Source: DASYXZ01 sp035308965
Lineage (GTDB): Bacteria; Acidobacteriota; Terriglobia; UBA7540
Direction of reading: 5' to 3'
Length of the DNA: 64,000 bases
Assembly (NCBI GenBank): GCA_035308965.1
Contig: DATGFN010000061.1
Location: 1-64,000 of the forward strand
Shown: piece after piece, positions 43,050 through 51,631 of the stretch
How the letters are laid out: each line of letters starts with the position of its first letter
Position numbering within the stretch: the stretch's first letter is position 1
Notes under the pieces: model-generated
What the model saw: only the letters and a program-made list of their open reading frames with translations
Database searches by the model: none
What the model was told of the DNA's origin: nothing
Program-made: the position numbers and the translations under genes

Positions 43050-43943
43050 ATGAACTCTCCCACTCCCGTCATCCAAATCGAAAATCTCGCCTACGCCTAT
43101 GGGCGCGCGGAAGCAGTCCATGACTTGAGCTTGAAGGTGCAACCCGGCCGGTGCTACGGACTTTTCGGCCGCAATGGCGCCGGCAAGACAACCACCATGA
43201 AGTGTCTGCTCAATCTGCTGCGTCCGCAGCGCGGGGAGGTCCGCGTATTCGGCCTCGATCCCGCCAGACAGGAAGTTGCGGTGAAGCGCCGCCTCGCCTA
43301 CGTGCCGGACCAGGTCGCGTTCTATCCCTGGATGAGCGTTCGCGAAACTTTGGATTACCTCGCTTCTTTCCGCTCCAACTGGAACCGGAAAACCGAGCAG
43401 GAATTGTTCGGGCGTTTCCGGCTCGATCCCGCGCAGCGCACCGGAAATCTTTCCAAGGGCCAGCGAACCCAGGTGGCGTTAATCGCTGCCGTCTGTCCCG
43501 AGACCGAGTTGCTGGTGCTGGACGAGCCGACGTCGGGCCTCGATCCGATCGTGCGCCGCGAGTTCATCGAGACGGTCATCGGCGCCTACCAGGAAGGTGA
43601 TCCCGGCAACCGCACAATTTTCGTCTCCACCCATCTCATCACCGAATTCGAAGGCTTGATCGACGAATTCACCATCATCGACGGCGGCCACGCTGTGCTT
43701 ACGCTCGGTTCCGACCATGCGCGTGACCGGTACCAGAAAATCCGCGCCCGCTTTGCCGGATCACCGCCCGAACTTGATCTTGATGCTGCATTGCGCGTGC
43801 GCCGCAACGGGCGCGAATTGGAATTGATCACCAATGGCGGGGGCGCTGAATTGTTGGAGCGATTAAAACAGGTCAATCCTGAGACGCTCACAACGGAGGC
43901 CCTGACATTGGAGGAAATCTTCGTCGCAACTTTGAAATCGTAG
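43050..43943 (+). CDS. ABC transporter ATP-binding protein
   Basis: A 297-residue single-domain ATPase. It has Walker A GRNGAGKTT, signature LSKGQ, Walker B LLVLDEPTSGLD, and a C-terminal accessory domain (about 215-297) typical of exporters of the YtrB/drug type. It starts 6 bp after the GntR gene and precedes the permease, so it powers that exporter. The substrate is unknown. Confidence 0.92.
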   Translation: MNSPTPVIQIENLAYAYGRAEAVHDLSLKVQPGRCYGLFGRNGAGKTTTMKCLLNLLRPQRGEVRVFGLDPARQEVAVKRRLAYVPDQVAFYPWMSVRETLDYLASFRSNWNRKTEQELFGRFRLDPAQRTGNLSKGQRTQVALIAAVCPETELLVLDEPTSGLDPIVRREFIETVIGAYQEGDPGNRTIFVSTHLITEFEGLIDEFTIIDGGHAVLTLGSDHARDRYQKIRARFAGSPPELDLDAALRVRRNGRELELITNGGGAELLERLKQVNPETLTTEALTLEEIFVATLKS

Positions 43944-44029
43944 CGGCGGGTTTACGACGCCATTCCGTCAATGTTCACAGCCAAAGATGGCGGCATGAGG
44001 CTAAAGGTGGGATCCCCCGCCGCCTCTAC
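43940..44029. repeat. Palindromic intergenic repeat, copy A
   Basis: It begins GTAGCGGCGGGTTTAC and ends GCCGCCTCTAC. It matches the reverse complement of copy B at 38607 at both ends and lies between the ATPase and permease genes. Confidence 0.75.
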
Positions 44030-44042
44030 GTAGGAGAAGAGA

Positions 44043-46046
44043 ATGAACGCCAAAACCACAAGACTCCTCAAGGAAGCACGCCCGCTGTTCTGGCCCTGGT
44101 TCGCATTGATCATCGCTGGCGCGTTGCCGCTCGTTCACGCGCCTCAAAGTGTGGACCTCATTGTGGCGGGAATGCTATTGGGCTTCTCATTGCTGGCTGC
44201 TTTGCCGTTCGGCAACGAATTCCAAAACCGAACGCTTGCCCTCCTTCTCGCTCAACCTGTGGACCGCATGGAGATATGGAGCGAAAAGCTGGGCGTCATG
44301 GCTGTGGCCACTCTATCGGCAGCTCTGGTTTTGATTTTGGGCTGGCGGGTTTCCGCGCTTCAGGTTGATCCTCACGATGCGGCGTTCCTTGCAGCCTGGA
44401 TCATCGCCACCACTGCTTCGGCGACATACTGGACGCTTCTCGCAAGATCGACGCTCGGTGGCCTCGCCCTGAATGTTGCTGTCAACGGCTTGGTCGTTGA
44501 AATGCCATGGCTGGTGTTTTACCACGAGCGGGCCCTGACGATACCCCTCTCGCCCTCAACGATCACGATCTCGGCTGTCACCTTCATGCTCTTTTGTTAC
44601 GCCGGCGTTATGCTTTGGCTTGGCGCACAAAAGCTTGCGCGGTTTCAAGCGATAGGCGGCATGGCCGGCGACGATCTGTTGATGGCCGGCCCCAGCGTGA
44701 TGCCTGAGGCTTTTGCCCGCTGGTTTCGTTCCCGTCCCACCGGAGCGTTTCTCAACTTGATCCGCAAGGAATTTCGCTTGCTGCGGCCGGTCTGGCTGAT
44801 CACTTTGATGTCCGTGCTGGGTTGGACTTGCCTGACCATGTCAGGCCTGGTGCCTGAATACGGGTTTGGCCGTCTAATCGTGTCGCGTCCGGGATCGCCC
44901 ACGTTTCTCCTATTCTTCGCGCAGAGCCTGGTGGGCGCGCTCAGTATAGCGATTGCAATCCTCGCCGGCTGCCTGTCACTGGGAGAAGAAAGAACGTCGG
45001 GGACGCACGCCTGGCACATGACCCTGCCCGTGTCGGCCCGTGTGCAGTGGCTCATCAAGCTGGTGATGGCCATGATTACGGGTTTCGTTTGCGGAGGACT
45101 GCTTCCCCTCTTGGTGCTGATCGCGGGAGGATTTCTATTCGGATCGCCCCTCATGTTTGTGGATCCGCATGGCGCATTGATTTGGCTTGCCGCGATACCA
45201 CTCCTGACCCTTGCTTCATTCTGGTGCGCATGCGCGTTCAACGGGACGGTGCGCGCAGTGCTGTGGCTTTTTCCGATGCTGGGAGCCCTGGCGGTTTCGG
45301 GTCAACTCGGGGGATCGGTCGCGCCCGGCCTCATGGATTTCATTTTCTCACGACTCAATCTCTTTTCGAACTTCCGATTCACCAACGCAGTTTCAAATGT
45401 CCAATTCATCGATATGGGCGCAATCGAGCATCTCGGCCAGATTGACTCCCATTTGGTCGTCTCAAATGTCCTATCCAATGAGGCAAGCGCGTCCTTTATG
45501 CTGGTTCCAGTGCTCTTTCTGGTCCCGATATTGCTCTTTGCAATTATCCAAAGTTTCCGGCTGTTTCGGGCCCAGGTTCAGGAGGGCACATTATCTGTGA
45601 TTCGAAAACTGGCGCCCATGGCCGCGATGGTATTCCTGTGTGTTTTTTCTCTGGTAGCCCTCGTTACCCTCGTTGACCGCGCCCGGCGACAGATGTGGAC
45701 GATGTTCCATGAGACTCAGGAGGCGATTGTGAAAATCCAAGCCGGCACCGCGAACCTGGACGCGGCCCAACCGCTGCAACTGACAATGGAAGATCTGGCC
45801 AAGGCTTCGCCCCTCTCCGAACGCACGCGGCGCTGGCTGCGCAACTCCCGCATCAGTGTCGGTCCCAACCGTGGCAAGTTCATTCCATGCTGCAGCTCAA
45901 ATAGCGGCAGGGTCCCTTTCTTTTCTGAAAGAATTTATACGGGGTTCTTGGCCACCGTCCATTTGACGGGCGGTTCCGAGTGTACTCTAATTCTCGGCGT
46001 TGGATTAAACCACAGAATGGGTTATCTCTCCGGAGTATGTAAGTAA
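44043..46046 (+). CDS. ABC-2-type permease of the GntR-linked exporter
   Basis: A 667-residue membrane protein with about 12 helices in two groups: early ones around WPWFALIIAGALP and MLLGFSLLAALPFG, later ones around LLPLLVLIAGGFLF and LVPVLFLVPILLF. The last 120 residues, after the final helix, are soluble. The terminal sequence (PCCSSNSGRVPF, CTLILGVGLNHRMGYL) looks unlike the rest and may follow a frameshift. It should form the exporter with the upstream ATPase. Confidence 0.85.
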   Translation: MNAKTTRLLKEARPLFWPWFALIIAGALPLVHAPQSVDLIVAGMLLGFSLLAALPFGNEFQNRTLALLLAQPVDRMEIWSEKLGVMAVATLSAALVLILGWRVSALQVDPHDAAFLAAWIIATTASATYWTLLARSTLGGLALNVAVNGLVVEMPWLVFYHERALTIPLSPSTITISAVTFMLFCYAGVMLWLGAQKLARFQAIGGMAGDDLLMAGPSVMPEAFARWFRSRPTGAFLNLIRKEFRLLRPVWLITLMSVLGWTCLTMSGLVPEYGFGRLIVSRPGSPTFLLFFAQSLVGALSIAIAILAGCLSLGEERTSGTHAWHMTLPVSARVQWLIKLVMAMITGFVCGGLLPLLVLIAGGFLFGSPLMFVDPHGALIWLAAIPLLTLASFWCACAFNGTVRAVLWLFPMLGALAVSGQLGGSVAPGLMDFIFSRLNLFSNFRFTNAVSNVQFIDMGAIEHLGQIDSHLVVSNVLSNEASASFMLVPVLFLVPILLFAIIQSFRLFRAQVQEGTLSVIRKLAPMAAMVFLCVFSLVALVTLVDRARRQMWTMFHETQEAIVKIQAGTANLDAAQPLQLTMEDLAKASPLSERTRRWLRNSRISVGPNRGKFIPCCSSNSGRVPFFSERIYTGFLATVHLTGGSECTLILGVGLNHRMGYLSGVCK

Positions 46047-46371
46047 GAATCTTTCGGGCAGGATGGGAATTCGCGCGCGAAATTTATCCGTTCCAACCTC
46101 ATGTGAGGTTACTTTTCGAAAGCGGCAGCTCCGTGATCCGCATGCCCGTAGCGGCAGATGTTGCCGGACATCAACTCGTCGATATCCCGATCGCTGCGCC
46201 TCTATTTGCTCTTCAGCAAGGCTATAGCTTGCATGATCTGTCCAGCCTCCACTGCGGCACATTGAGCTCCATCCAGGCGCGTTGGACTGGATGCAGGCCT
46301 TGAGTGGCAATGCATTCGATCGTCGTAATTTCGGCGCCCAATTCCGACTTGGGGTGACCGCAGTAGGCGGG
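46047..46371 (+). other. Non-annotated stretch with a protein-like frame
   Basis: Just after the permease stop, one shifted frame reads through 46043-46303 as REIYPFQPHVRLLFESGSSV and VAADVAGHQLVDIPIAAPLF, which looks coding but has no start. It could be the displaced true C-terminus of the permease or a gene remnant. Otherwise nothing is seen here. Confidence 0.3.
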
Positions 46372-47034
46372 TTAAGGCAATGGAGTTTCCGCATCGGAAT
46401 TCCCGATGTTATTTGAAATCAAGCGCTGAAATTCCTTCGACTGCTTTCGCAATTCGAGCCAATCGAAGAAAAGGTCCGGAAGGTCGAGCCAGAGTTTAAA
46501 CCAGTAGGCGATTTCTTCTTTTTCCCGGCGCTTTTCCAGGCTGACGCGCGGATTCCGCGCCAAGCTCTCCGCGCGCTGCCGTCCCTTGATCACCAGTGTG
46601 CGAACAAAGCTGGTGCCCTCGCGATCGGAAACTAAGCGATATTCCCGGTAGGCATCGTCCAGCTTGTGCAAAGAACACTCCGCGACATTGAAGTCGCTGA
46701 ATTGCAGAAGTCCATCCAGCCGCCGGGCGTAAGGTTCAGGCAATGCGGGATCCACGTATCGATCGTTGTAAGTGACGCGCACTCCGTCCGCGCGAAGAAC
46801 GTTGGCAATATACGATGCAGAGGTCTTGTGATGGGGGCCCAGGCGCTGGCGAAGATCTGCCTGGAGAGCGCGAATCTCACCTGCTCCTGCCTGTTCCAGA
46901 CCCCGGGCTTGTTTGAGCTCGAGGATGAGCTGTTTTTTGTTTCTCGCTTGTGCCACGTTTTGTCGAACCGGATGTGGCTTGACTTCCAGCGTGTTGATTC
47001 TCGGAGGACGGGTGCGCCGGCGCACTCGCCTCAT
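46372..47034 (-). CDS. Hypothetical protein downstream of MltG, overlapping it
   Basis: From ATG 47034 the frame gives about 220 residues with KKQLILELKQARGLEQAGAG, LRQRLGPHHKTSASYIANVL, FVRTLVIKGRQRAESLARNP and IAYWFKLWLDLPDLFFDWLE. I recognise no family. The chosen start overlaps the mltG coding end by about 158 bases and has no ribosome site. A GTG at 46956 shortens the overlap to 80 bases and may be the true start. Confidence 0.7.
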   Translation of the reverse strand: MRRVRRRTRPPRINTLEVKPHPVRQNVAQARNKKQLILELKQARGLEQAGAGEIRALQADLRQRLGPHHKTSASYIANVLRADGVRVTYNDRYVDPALPEPYARRLDGLLQFSDFNVAECSLHKLDDAYREYRLVSDREGTSFVRTLVIKGRQRAESLARNPRVSLEKRREKEEIAYWFKLWLDLPDLFFDWLELRKQSKEFQRLISNNIGNSDAETPLP

Positions 47035-48073
47035 TGTGAACCTGAGAGCGAAGTTCCGCCACTTCCCTCCGGTATCGTGCCACGTTGCGCTCATGTTCCG
47101 CAAGCGTATTTGCAAAAACGTGGCCACCGTGGTTGTTGCTCACGAAATAGAGGGCCGCGCCGGGGGCGGGCGAGAGCGAGGCAAGGATGGAAGCCTGCCC
47201 GGGATTGGCGATGGGGCCGGGCGGCAACCCGGCGTGCCGATATGTGTTATAGGGCGAATCAAATTCCAGGTCGCTGCGGGTGATGGCGGGGAGCGGGCGT
47301 TCCAGCATGCGATGGTTGAGCCGGGCGGCATAAACCACGGTGGGATCGCAGGCCAGCACCATGCCGCGCTCGAGACGCCGTGCAAAAACTCCCGCCACAA
47401 TCGGCCGTTCCACGGGGTTGGGCGTTTCTTTTTCAACCAGCGAGGCCAGGGTGATTACGTCATGCGGCGACTTGCCCGAGGATTCCAAATTCTTATTGAC
47501 CTTTGCATCGTAAACGTGCCGAAAGCGCGTCAACATGGCTTCAACCACCGTGGAGGGCGAAACGCCGCGGGGGAATCGATACGTATCCGGGAAAAGATAG
47601 CCTTCGAGCGTCGTGGCTTTCGGATCGAGGTCTTGAATAAACGCCGCTTGCCCGGTGATGCGAAGGAATTCCTGCTCGTCGATTTTCAAGTCACGATTCA
47701 GGATGCCCGCGATGTCAAAGCGGTCCGAACCTTCCGGGATTAAAACCGGGTGCAGATAAACCTCGCCCCGGACGAACTTCTGGTAGACATCGATGGGCCG
47801 CAGAGGCCGGTCAAAAAGATATTCACCCGCCTTGATTCGGCTGTGAAGGCGCCCCAGAGTGTAGCGAAGAAGAAACGGGAGCCGGCTCTCCAGCACGCCG
47901 CGCTGGACGAGGGTTTGCGCCAGGCTGGGCGCCGATGTGCCGGGATCAACCACCAGAATTATGTTGCCGGAATAAGCGCGATAGGGCCGGTACAACTCAA
48001 GCCTCAGCCATGCCAGCATCACGACGGCGGCCACCGTCGTTATCAGAAAAACAATGAGCAGGATTCTTTTCAT
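46877..48073 (-). CDS. mltG: Endolytic transglycosylase MltG with C-terminal extension
   Basis: MltG cuts nascent peptidoglycan strands. The N-terminal membrane anchor (MKRILLIVFLITTVAAVVML) is followed by the YceG domain with LEGYLFPDTYRFPRGV, the catalytic Glu in LASLVEKET, and DSPYNTYRHAGLPPGPIANP. At 398 residues it is longer than usual because of a disordered tail (about 325-398) rich in Ser, Ala and His. The start overlaps the ruvX stop as ATGA, so the two are coupled. Confidence 0.92.
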   Translation of the reverse strand: MKRILLIVFLITTVAAVVMLAWLRLELYRPYRAYSGNIILVVDPGTSAPSLAQTLVQRGVLESRLPFLLRYTLGRLHSRIKAGEYLFDRPLRPIDVYQKFVRGEVYLHPVLIPEGSDRFDIAGILNRDLKIDEQEFLRITGQAAFIQDLDPKATTLEGYLFPDTYRFPRGVSPSTVVEAMLTRFRHVYDAKVNKNLESSGKSPHDVITLASLVEKETPNPVERPIVAGVFARRLERGMVLACDPTVVYAARLNHRMLERPLPAITRSDLEFDSPYNTYRHAGLPPGPIANPGQASILASLSPAPGAALYFVSNNHGGHVFANTLAEHERNVARYRREVAELRSQVHNEASAPAHPSSENQHAGSQATSGSTKRGTSEKQKTAHPRAQTSPGSGTGRSR

Positions 48074-48531
48074 TCACCCGCCCCCGATTGTTCGCCGCGC
48101 GCGCGCTCGTTTGCGCACCGGTCGAGATACCCTTGCAAGAGCAGAGTGACCGCCACGCGATCCACCGCGGCGCGGCGTTTTTCGAGCCCCATGCCCGTTT
48201 CGCGCAACATCCGGTTGGCCTGCACGCTGGTCAGGCGTTCATCCGAAAGCTCCACCGGACAATTCACGCGGCGGCGCAATTTTTCCGCAAACGCCTCCAC
48301 GCGCTTCGACATGGCAGTCTCATTTCCGCTGTGGCTCAGGGGATTGCCCAGAATTACCCTCTCCGCCGAATACTCTTCCACCAGCTTCTGGATGTGGCGC
48401 AAGTCATTTTCCATGTTGGTGCGTTCGAGGGTGTGCAACCCTTGCGCCGTAATGCCCAGCGCGTCGGAAATGGCCAGCCCCATGCGCTTCATCCCGAAAT
48501 CAATGGCGAGTATGCGCGGTGGTGAAGACAT
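48070..48531 (-). CDS. ruvX: Holliday junction resolvase-like RuvX/YqgF
   Basis: A 153-residue RNase H-fold protein with ILAIDFGMKRMGLAISD, VILGNPLSHSG and DERLTSVQANRML; the conserved Asp and acidic residues are present. YqgF is tied to 16S rRNA 5' processing and recombination. The ATG at 48531 has GGGAG ahead. It is coupled to mltG. Confidence 0.94.
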   Translation of the reverse strand: MSSPPRILAIDFGMKRMGLAISDALGITAQGLHTLERTNMENDLRHIQKLVEEYSAERVILGNPLSHSGNETAMSKRVEAFAEKLRRRVNCPVELSDERLTSVQANRMLRETGMGLEKRRAAVDRVAVTLLLQGYLDRCANERARGEQSGAGE

Positions 48532-48657
48532 TTTTGCTCCCACAATAATGATACACTGCGCCTGTGATCCTTGCGAGGCTCGAAAGCACCAATTCCGCTT
48601 GATGCTTGAGAGTTCGCCCCGCCGAATCGTGTCCTCCGTTAAATTAAGTTTATCTCC

Positions 48658-48687
48658 TTGACGCAGGTATAACGTAAATGTTATATC
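48658..48687 (+). promoter_or_regulatory. Promoter with palindromic operator; likely leaderless transcript
   Basis: TTGACG (48658-48663) and TATATC (48682-48687) are 18 bases apart. The inverted repeat TATAAC (48668-48673) and GTTATA (48680-48685) sits within the promoter, as expected for toxin-antitoxin autoregulation. The expected start site falls at about 48694, the toxin's GTG itself. Confidence 0.6.
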
Positions 48688-48693
48688 TATCCA

Positions 48694-49044
48694 GTGCGAA
48701 AGAGCGTCCGTTTATACCAGTCGAACGCGGGAAGAGTGCCGGTGCATGAGTTCTTGAATCGACTGAGCGACCAAGCCCGGGGCCGCGTGGAAGCTGACAT
48801 CGACTTCCTGGAAACGGACCTGGGGATGAACTTGGGGCCGCCCACTTACAAACACCTCCGGGGACCTATTTGGGAAATCAGAACGCCCACTCGAGAAGGG
48901 GCCATTCGAGTATTGTTCGCCGTCGACGGCAGCACCGCATTGCTCCTCGTGGGCCTGAAGAAGAAACGACAAACACTGGACCCGGAGGATTTGAAAGTTG
49001 CAGAAATCCGATTTGGAGATTACATAAGGAGGAAAAAGTTATGA
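48694..49044 (+). CDS. HigB/RelE-family toxin
   Basis: A 116-residue protein of the HigB type with VPVHEFLNRLSDQARGRVEA, YKHLRGPIWEIRTPTREGAI and FVAVDG/LLLVGLKKKR-like blocks. The GTG start has no ribosome site but lies where transcription should begin. Toxin-first order with an XRE antitoxin and a 4-base overlap is the hallmark of HigBA systems. These toxins cleave mRNA on the ribosome. Confidence 0.85.
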   Translation: MRKSVRLYQSNAGRVPVHEFLNRLSDQARGRVEADIDFLETDLGMNLGPPTYKHLRGPIWEIRTPTREGAIRVLFAVDGSTALLLVGLKKKRQTLDPEDLKVAEIRFGDYIRRKKL

Positions 49045-49349
49045 ATCCTAAACAGCAGATGGCGCCTAGCCGCGAATGGAAAGAATTCCGCGGACGGCGC
49101 AAGACGCAAGCGTTCCGATCTGCCCATCTGGAGCGGCGCCTGGAACTGGAGCTGGCCGCCAAGTTTCAAGAGCTTCGATTGAGGAAGGGACTATCGCAGG
49201 CGCGGCTCGCGCATCTGCTTGGGACCAAGCAATCCGCTATTGCCAGACTCGAAGGAGGCGGGGATAACATCACGATTTCCCGGCTTCAAAAAATTGCAGA
49301 TCTCTTGGGAGCTGACCTAAAGATCCGCTTGAAATCAAGGGTTGGATAG
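49041..49349 (+). CDS. XRE-family antitoxin (HigA-like)
   Basis: A 102-residue protein with the HTH KFQELRLRKGLSQARLAHLL, GTKQSAIARLEGG and ITISRLQKIADLLGADL. AGGAGG in the toxin end precedes the ATG at 49041, which overlaps the toxin stop by 4 bases. It should bind and neutralise the upstream toxin and repress the promoter. Confidence 0.87.
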   Translation: MNPKQQMAPSREWKEFRGRRKTQAFRSAHLERRLELELAAKFQELRLRKGLSQARLAHLLGTKQSAIARLEGGGDNITISRLQKIADLLGADLKIRLKSRVG

Positions 49350-49433
49350 AAAGCTGCCATCGCTTTGGTTAAATTGAATTCATTGAAACTAGAGTTTCAA
49401 AGCCAAGTCCAAAATCCAAAATCAAAAATCATT

Positions 49434-50402
49434 TTACGCTTTTGCGTCCTGCAATAGCAGAAGCAACAATGCTTTTTGCGCGTGCAGGCGGTTTTCCGCC
49501 TGGTCATACACAATCGACCGCGGCGAATCGATGACGCTCGCCGCCACTTCCTGTCCGCGCGCCGCTGGCAGGCAGTGCATAAATACGGCGCCGGGATCGG
49601 CGGCGGCCATTACGGCTTCCGACACCTGGTAGGGCGCAAAGATCTGCGAGCGCATGTGGGCGGCAAATTCCTGCCCCATGCTGGTCCAGAGGTCGGTGTA
49701 GATCACGTTTGCGCCGGCCGCTGCTTCAAGGGGGTCGTGGGAAAGATGAATCTTCGCGCCGGTCTTTTTCGCGCACGCTTTCGCCTCTTCCACAACGTTC
49801 GGTTTAGGCTCGAACCCGGGCGGCGTGGCCACGCTTACCGAAACGCCCAGCTTGGCGCCCGTCACCATCAGCGAATTGCACATATTGTAGCCATCGCCGA
49901 TAAAGGCCATCTTCAGGCCCTTGATTTTCCCGAATTTTTCGCTCAGGGTAAAGTAGTCCGCCATGGCCTGGCAGGGATGCCAGAGGTCGGTGAGGCCGTT
50001 CACCACCGGAATGGATGCGTGCTCCGCCAGTTCCATCACGGCCGAGTGCGCGAAGGTGCGCGCCACGATGCCGTCCACCCAGCGTTCGAGATTCTTGGCG
50101 ATGTCCTTGATGGACTCGCGCTCGCCCAGTCGCGGTTTCGAATGGTCGAGGTAAATCGCGAACCCGCCCAGGCTCGTCATGCCCACTTCAAAGGCAACTC
50201 GGGTGCGCAGTGAAGGTTTTTCAAAAATCATCGCCAACTGTTTGCCCTGGAGAGCGCGGGCATAGGATCGAGGCGAGGACTTCACGCGCTGCGCCACGTC
50301 AAAGATCAAGTTCAGATCGCTGCGGGCCAGATCGCCGTCCGAAATAAGATCGTGCACACTTAGTTTTTGAATATGTTCAACCTCCGCCATCACGGTACTC
50401 AT
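49434..50402 (-). CDS. argF: Ornithine carbamoyltransferase
   Basis: A 322-residue enzyme of arginine synthesis joining ornithine and carbamoyl phosphate. It has the carbamoyl-phosphate motif KPSLRTRVAFE, the HPCQAMADYF block and HCLPAARGQEV. The ATG at 50402 overlaps the argD stop by 4 bases and has GGAGG ahead within argD. It is the last gene of the argCBDF operon. Confidence 0.93.
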   Translation of the reverse strand: MSTVMAEVEHIQKLSVHDLISDGDLARSDLNLIFDVAQRVKSSPRSYARALQGKQLAMIFEKPSLRTRVAFEVGMTSLGGFAIYLDHSKPRLGERESIKDIAKNLERWVDGIVARTFAHSAVMELAEHASIPVVNGLTDLWHPCQAMADYFTLSEKFGKIKGLKMAFIGDGYNMCNSLMVTGAKLGVSVSVATPPGFEPKPNVVEEAKACAKKTGAKIHLSHDPLEAAAGANVIYTDLWTSMGQEFAAHMRSQIFAPYQVSEAVMAAADPGAVFMHCLPAARGQEVAASVIDSPRSIVYDQAENRLHAQKALLLLLLQDAKA

Positions 50403-51631
50403 GCATGAACCTCCTTCTCTTTTGACCAGGGCAGAGCGGCGAGAATCGTGCGCAGACAAGCTACCAGCTCGTCCACGTGCCGCCGTTCGATGACCAGCGG
50501 CGGCAAGAATCGCAGCACCTTTTCCTGGGTGCAATTCATCAGGAAACCCGCTTCCAAGGCCTGCCGCACCACATCCTTCCCCGGCACTTCCAGCGCGGCG
50601 GCCACAATCAATCCCTGGCCGCGAACTTCGCGAATCACGGGCAATTCGTTCTTCAGATTCTCAAGTTGGCGGCGGAAATAAGTTCCCACTTCGCTGACGT
50701 GTTCGAGCATTCCCGGCCGCTCCAAAATCTCAAGGACTTTCAAAGCCAGGCGGCATTGCAGAGGCCCGCCGCCAAATGTGGTTCCATGCATTCCTGGAGA
50801 AAAAGCCTGGGCCACGGGCTCGCGCGCCAGCATGGCGGCGAGGGGAAGCCCGGCGGCCAGAGGCTTGGCTACCAGAACCACGTCCGGCTTTAGCCCGAAT
50901 TTTTGAAAAGCAAAAAAGCGCCCGGTGCGCCCCAGGCCGCATTGAATCTCGTCACAGATCAGGAGCGCGTCATTCTGGCGGCAGAGCTCGGCGGCCGCGT
51001 TCAGGAATTCCGCCTGCAACTCCACCACGCCGCCCTCGCCCTGAATCACTTCCAGCAGCACGCCGGCAGTGCGCGGCGTGAAGCTCTCGCGCAGGTGGGC
51101 AACATCGTTGACGCGAACGAATTTCACTCCCGGCACCAGCGGCTCAAAGGGTTGGCGGTATTTTAGCGGCCAGGTGGCGGCCAACGCGCCCAGCGTCCGC
51201 CCATGGAACGAATTCTCCATGGCCAGAATTTCGTAGCGCTTGAAAGGTTCGTCGGGATGATTTTTGCGTGAGTATGCCCGCGCCAATTTGATGGCGCCTT
51301 CAACCGCTTCCGTGCCCGTGTTGGCAAAAAACACGCGGTCGAGGCCGGAGAGGCGCGCCAATTTTTCCGCCAGCGGACCCTGGTAGCGGTGGTAAATTAA
51401 ATTCGATACGTGCAACAGCGACTCCGCCTCATCGCGCAGCACGGCCATAATTTCCGGATGAGCGTACCCCAGCGAATTCACCGCCAGGCCGCCCAGAAAA
51501 TCGAGATACCTCTTGCCACGATCGTCGATCAGGTGGCAGCCCTCTCCTCCGACGGCGAGAATGGGCAGTCGATCGTAAGTGGAAATCAGAACGCGTTTTT
51601 CGAGTTGTGCGGTTTCGTCGAAGTTCATCAT
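50399..51631 (-). CDS. argD: Acetylornithine aminotransferase
   Basis: A 410-residue PLP aminotransferase. It has FFANTGTEAVEGAIKLARAY, SFHGRTLGALAATWPLKYRQ, IQGEGGVVELQAEF, CDEIQCGLGRTGRFFAFQKF and the PLP Lys in VLVAKPLAAGLPLAAML. It converts N-acetylglutamate semialdehyde to N-acetylornithine. The start overlaps argB by 4 bases. Confidence 0.93.
   Translation of the reverse strand: MMNFDETAQLEKRVLISTYDRLPILAVGGEGCHLIDDRGKRYLDFLGGLAVNSLGYAHPEIMAVLRDEAESLLHVSNLIYHRYQGPLAEKLARLSGLDRVFFANTGTEAVEGAIKLARAYSRKNHPDEPFKRYEILAMENSFHGRTLGALAATWPLKYRQPFEPLVPGVKFVRVNDVAHLRESFTPRTAGVLLEVIQGEGGVVELQAEFLNAAAELCRQNDALLICDEIQCGLGRTGRFFAFQKFGLKPDVVLVAKPLAAGLPLAAMLAREPVAQAFSPGMHGTTFGGGPLQCRLALKVLEILERPGMLEHVSEVGTYFRRQLENLKNELPVIREVRGQGLIVAAALEVPGKDVVRQALEAGFLMNCTQEKVLRFLPPLVIERRHVDELVACLRTILAALPWSKEKEVHA

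Noticed and set aside
46005..46394. 129-codon minus-strand frame
   Set aside because: No ribosome site or family, and it overlaps the permease end and a better plus-strand reading.
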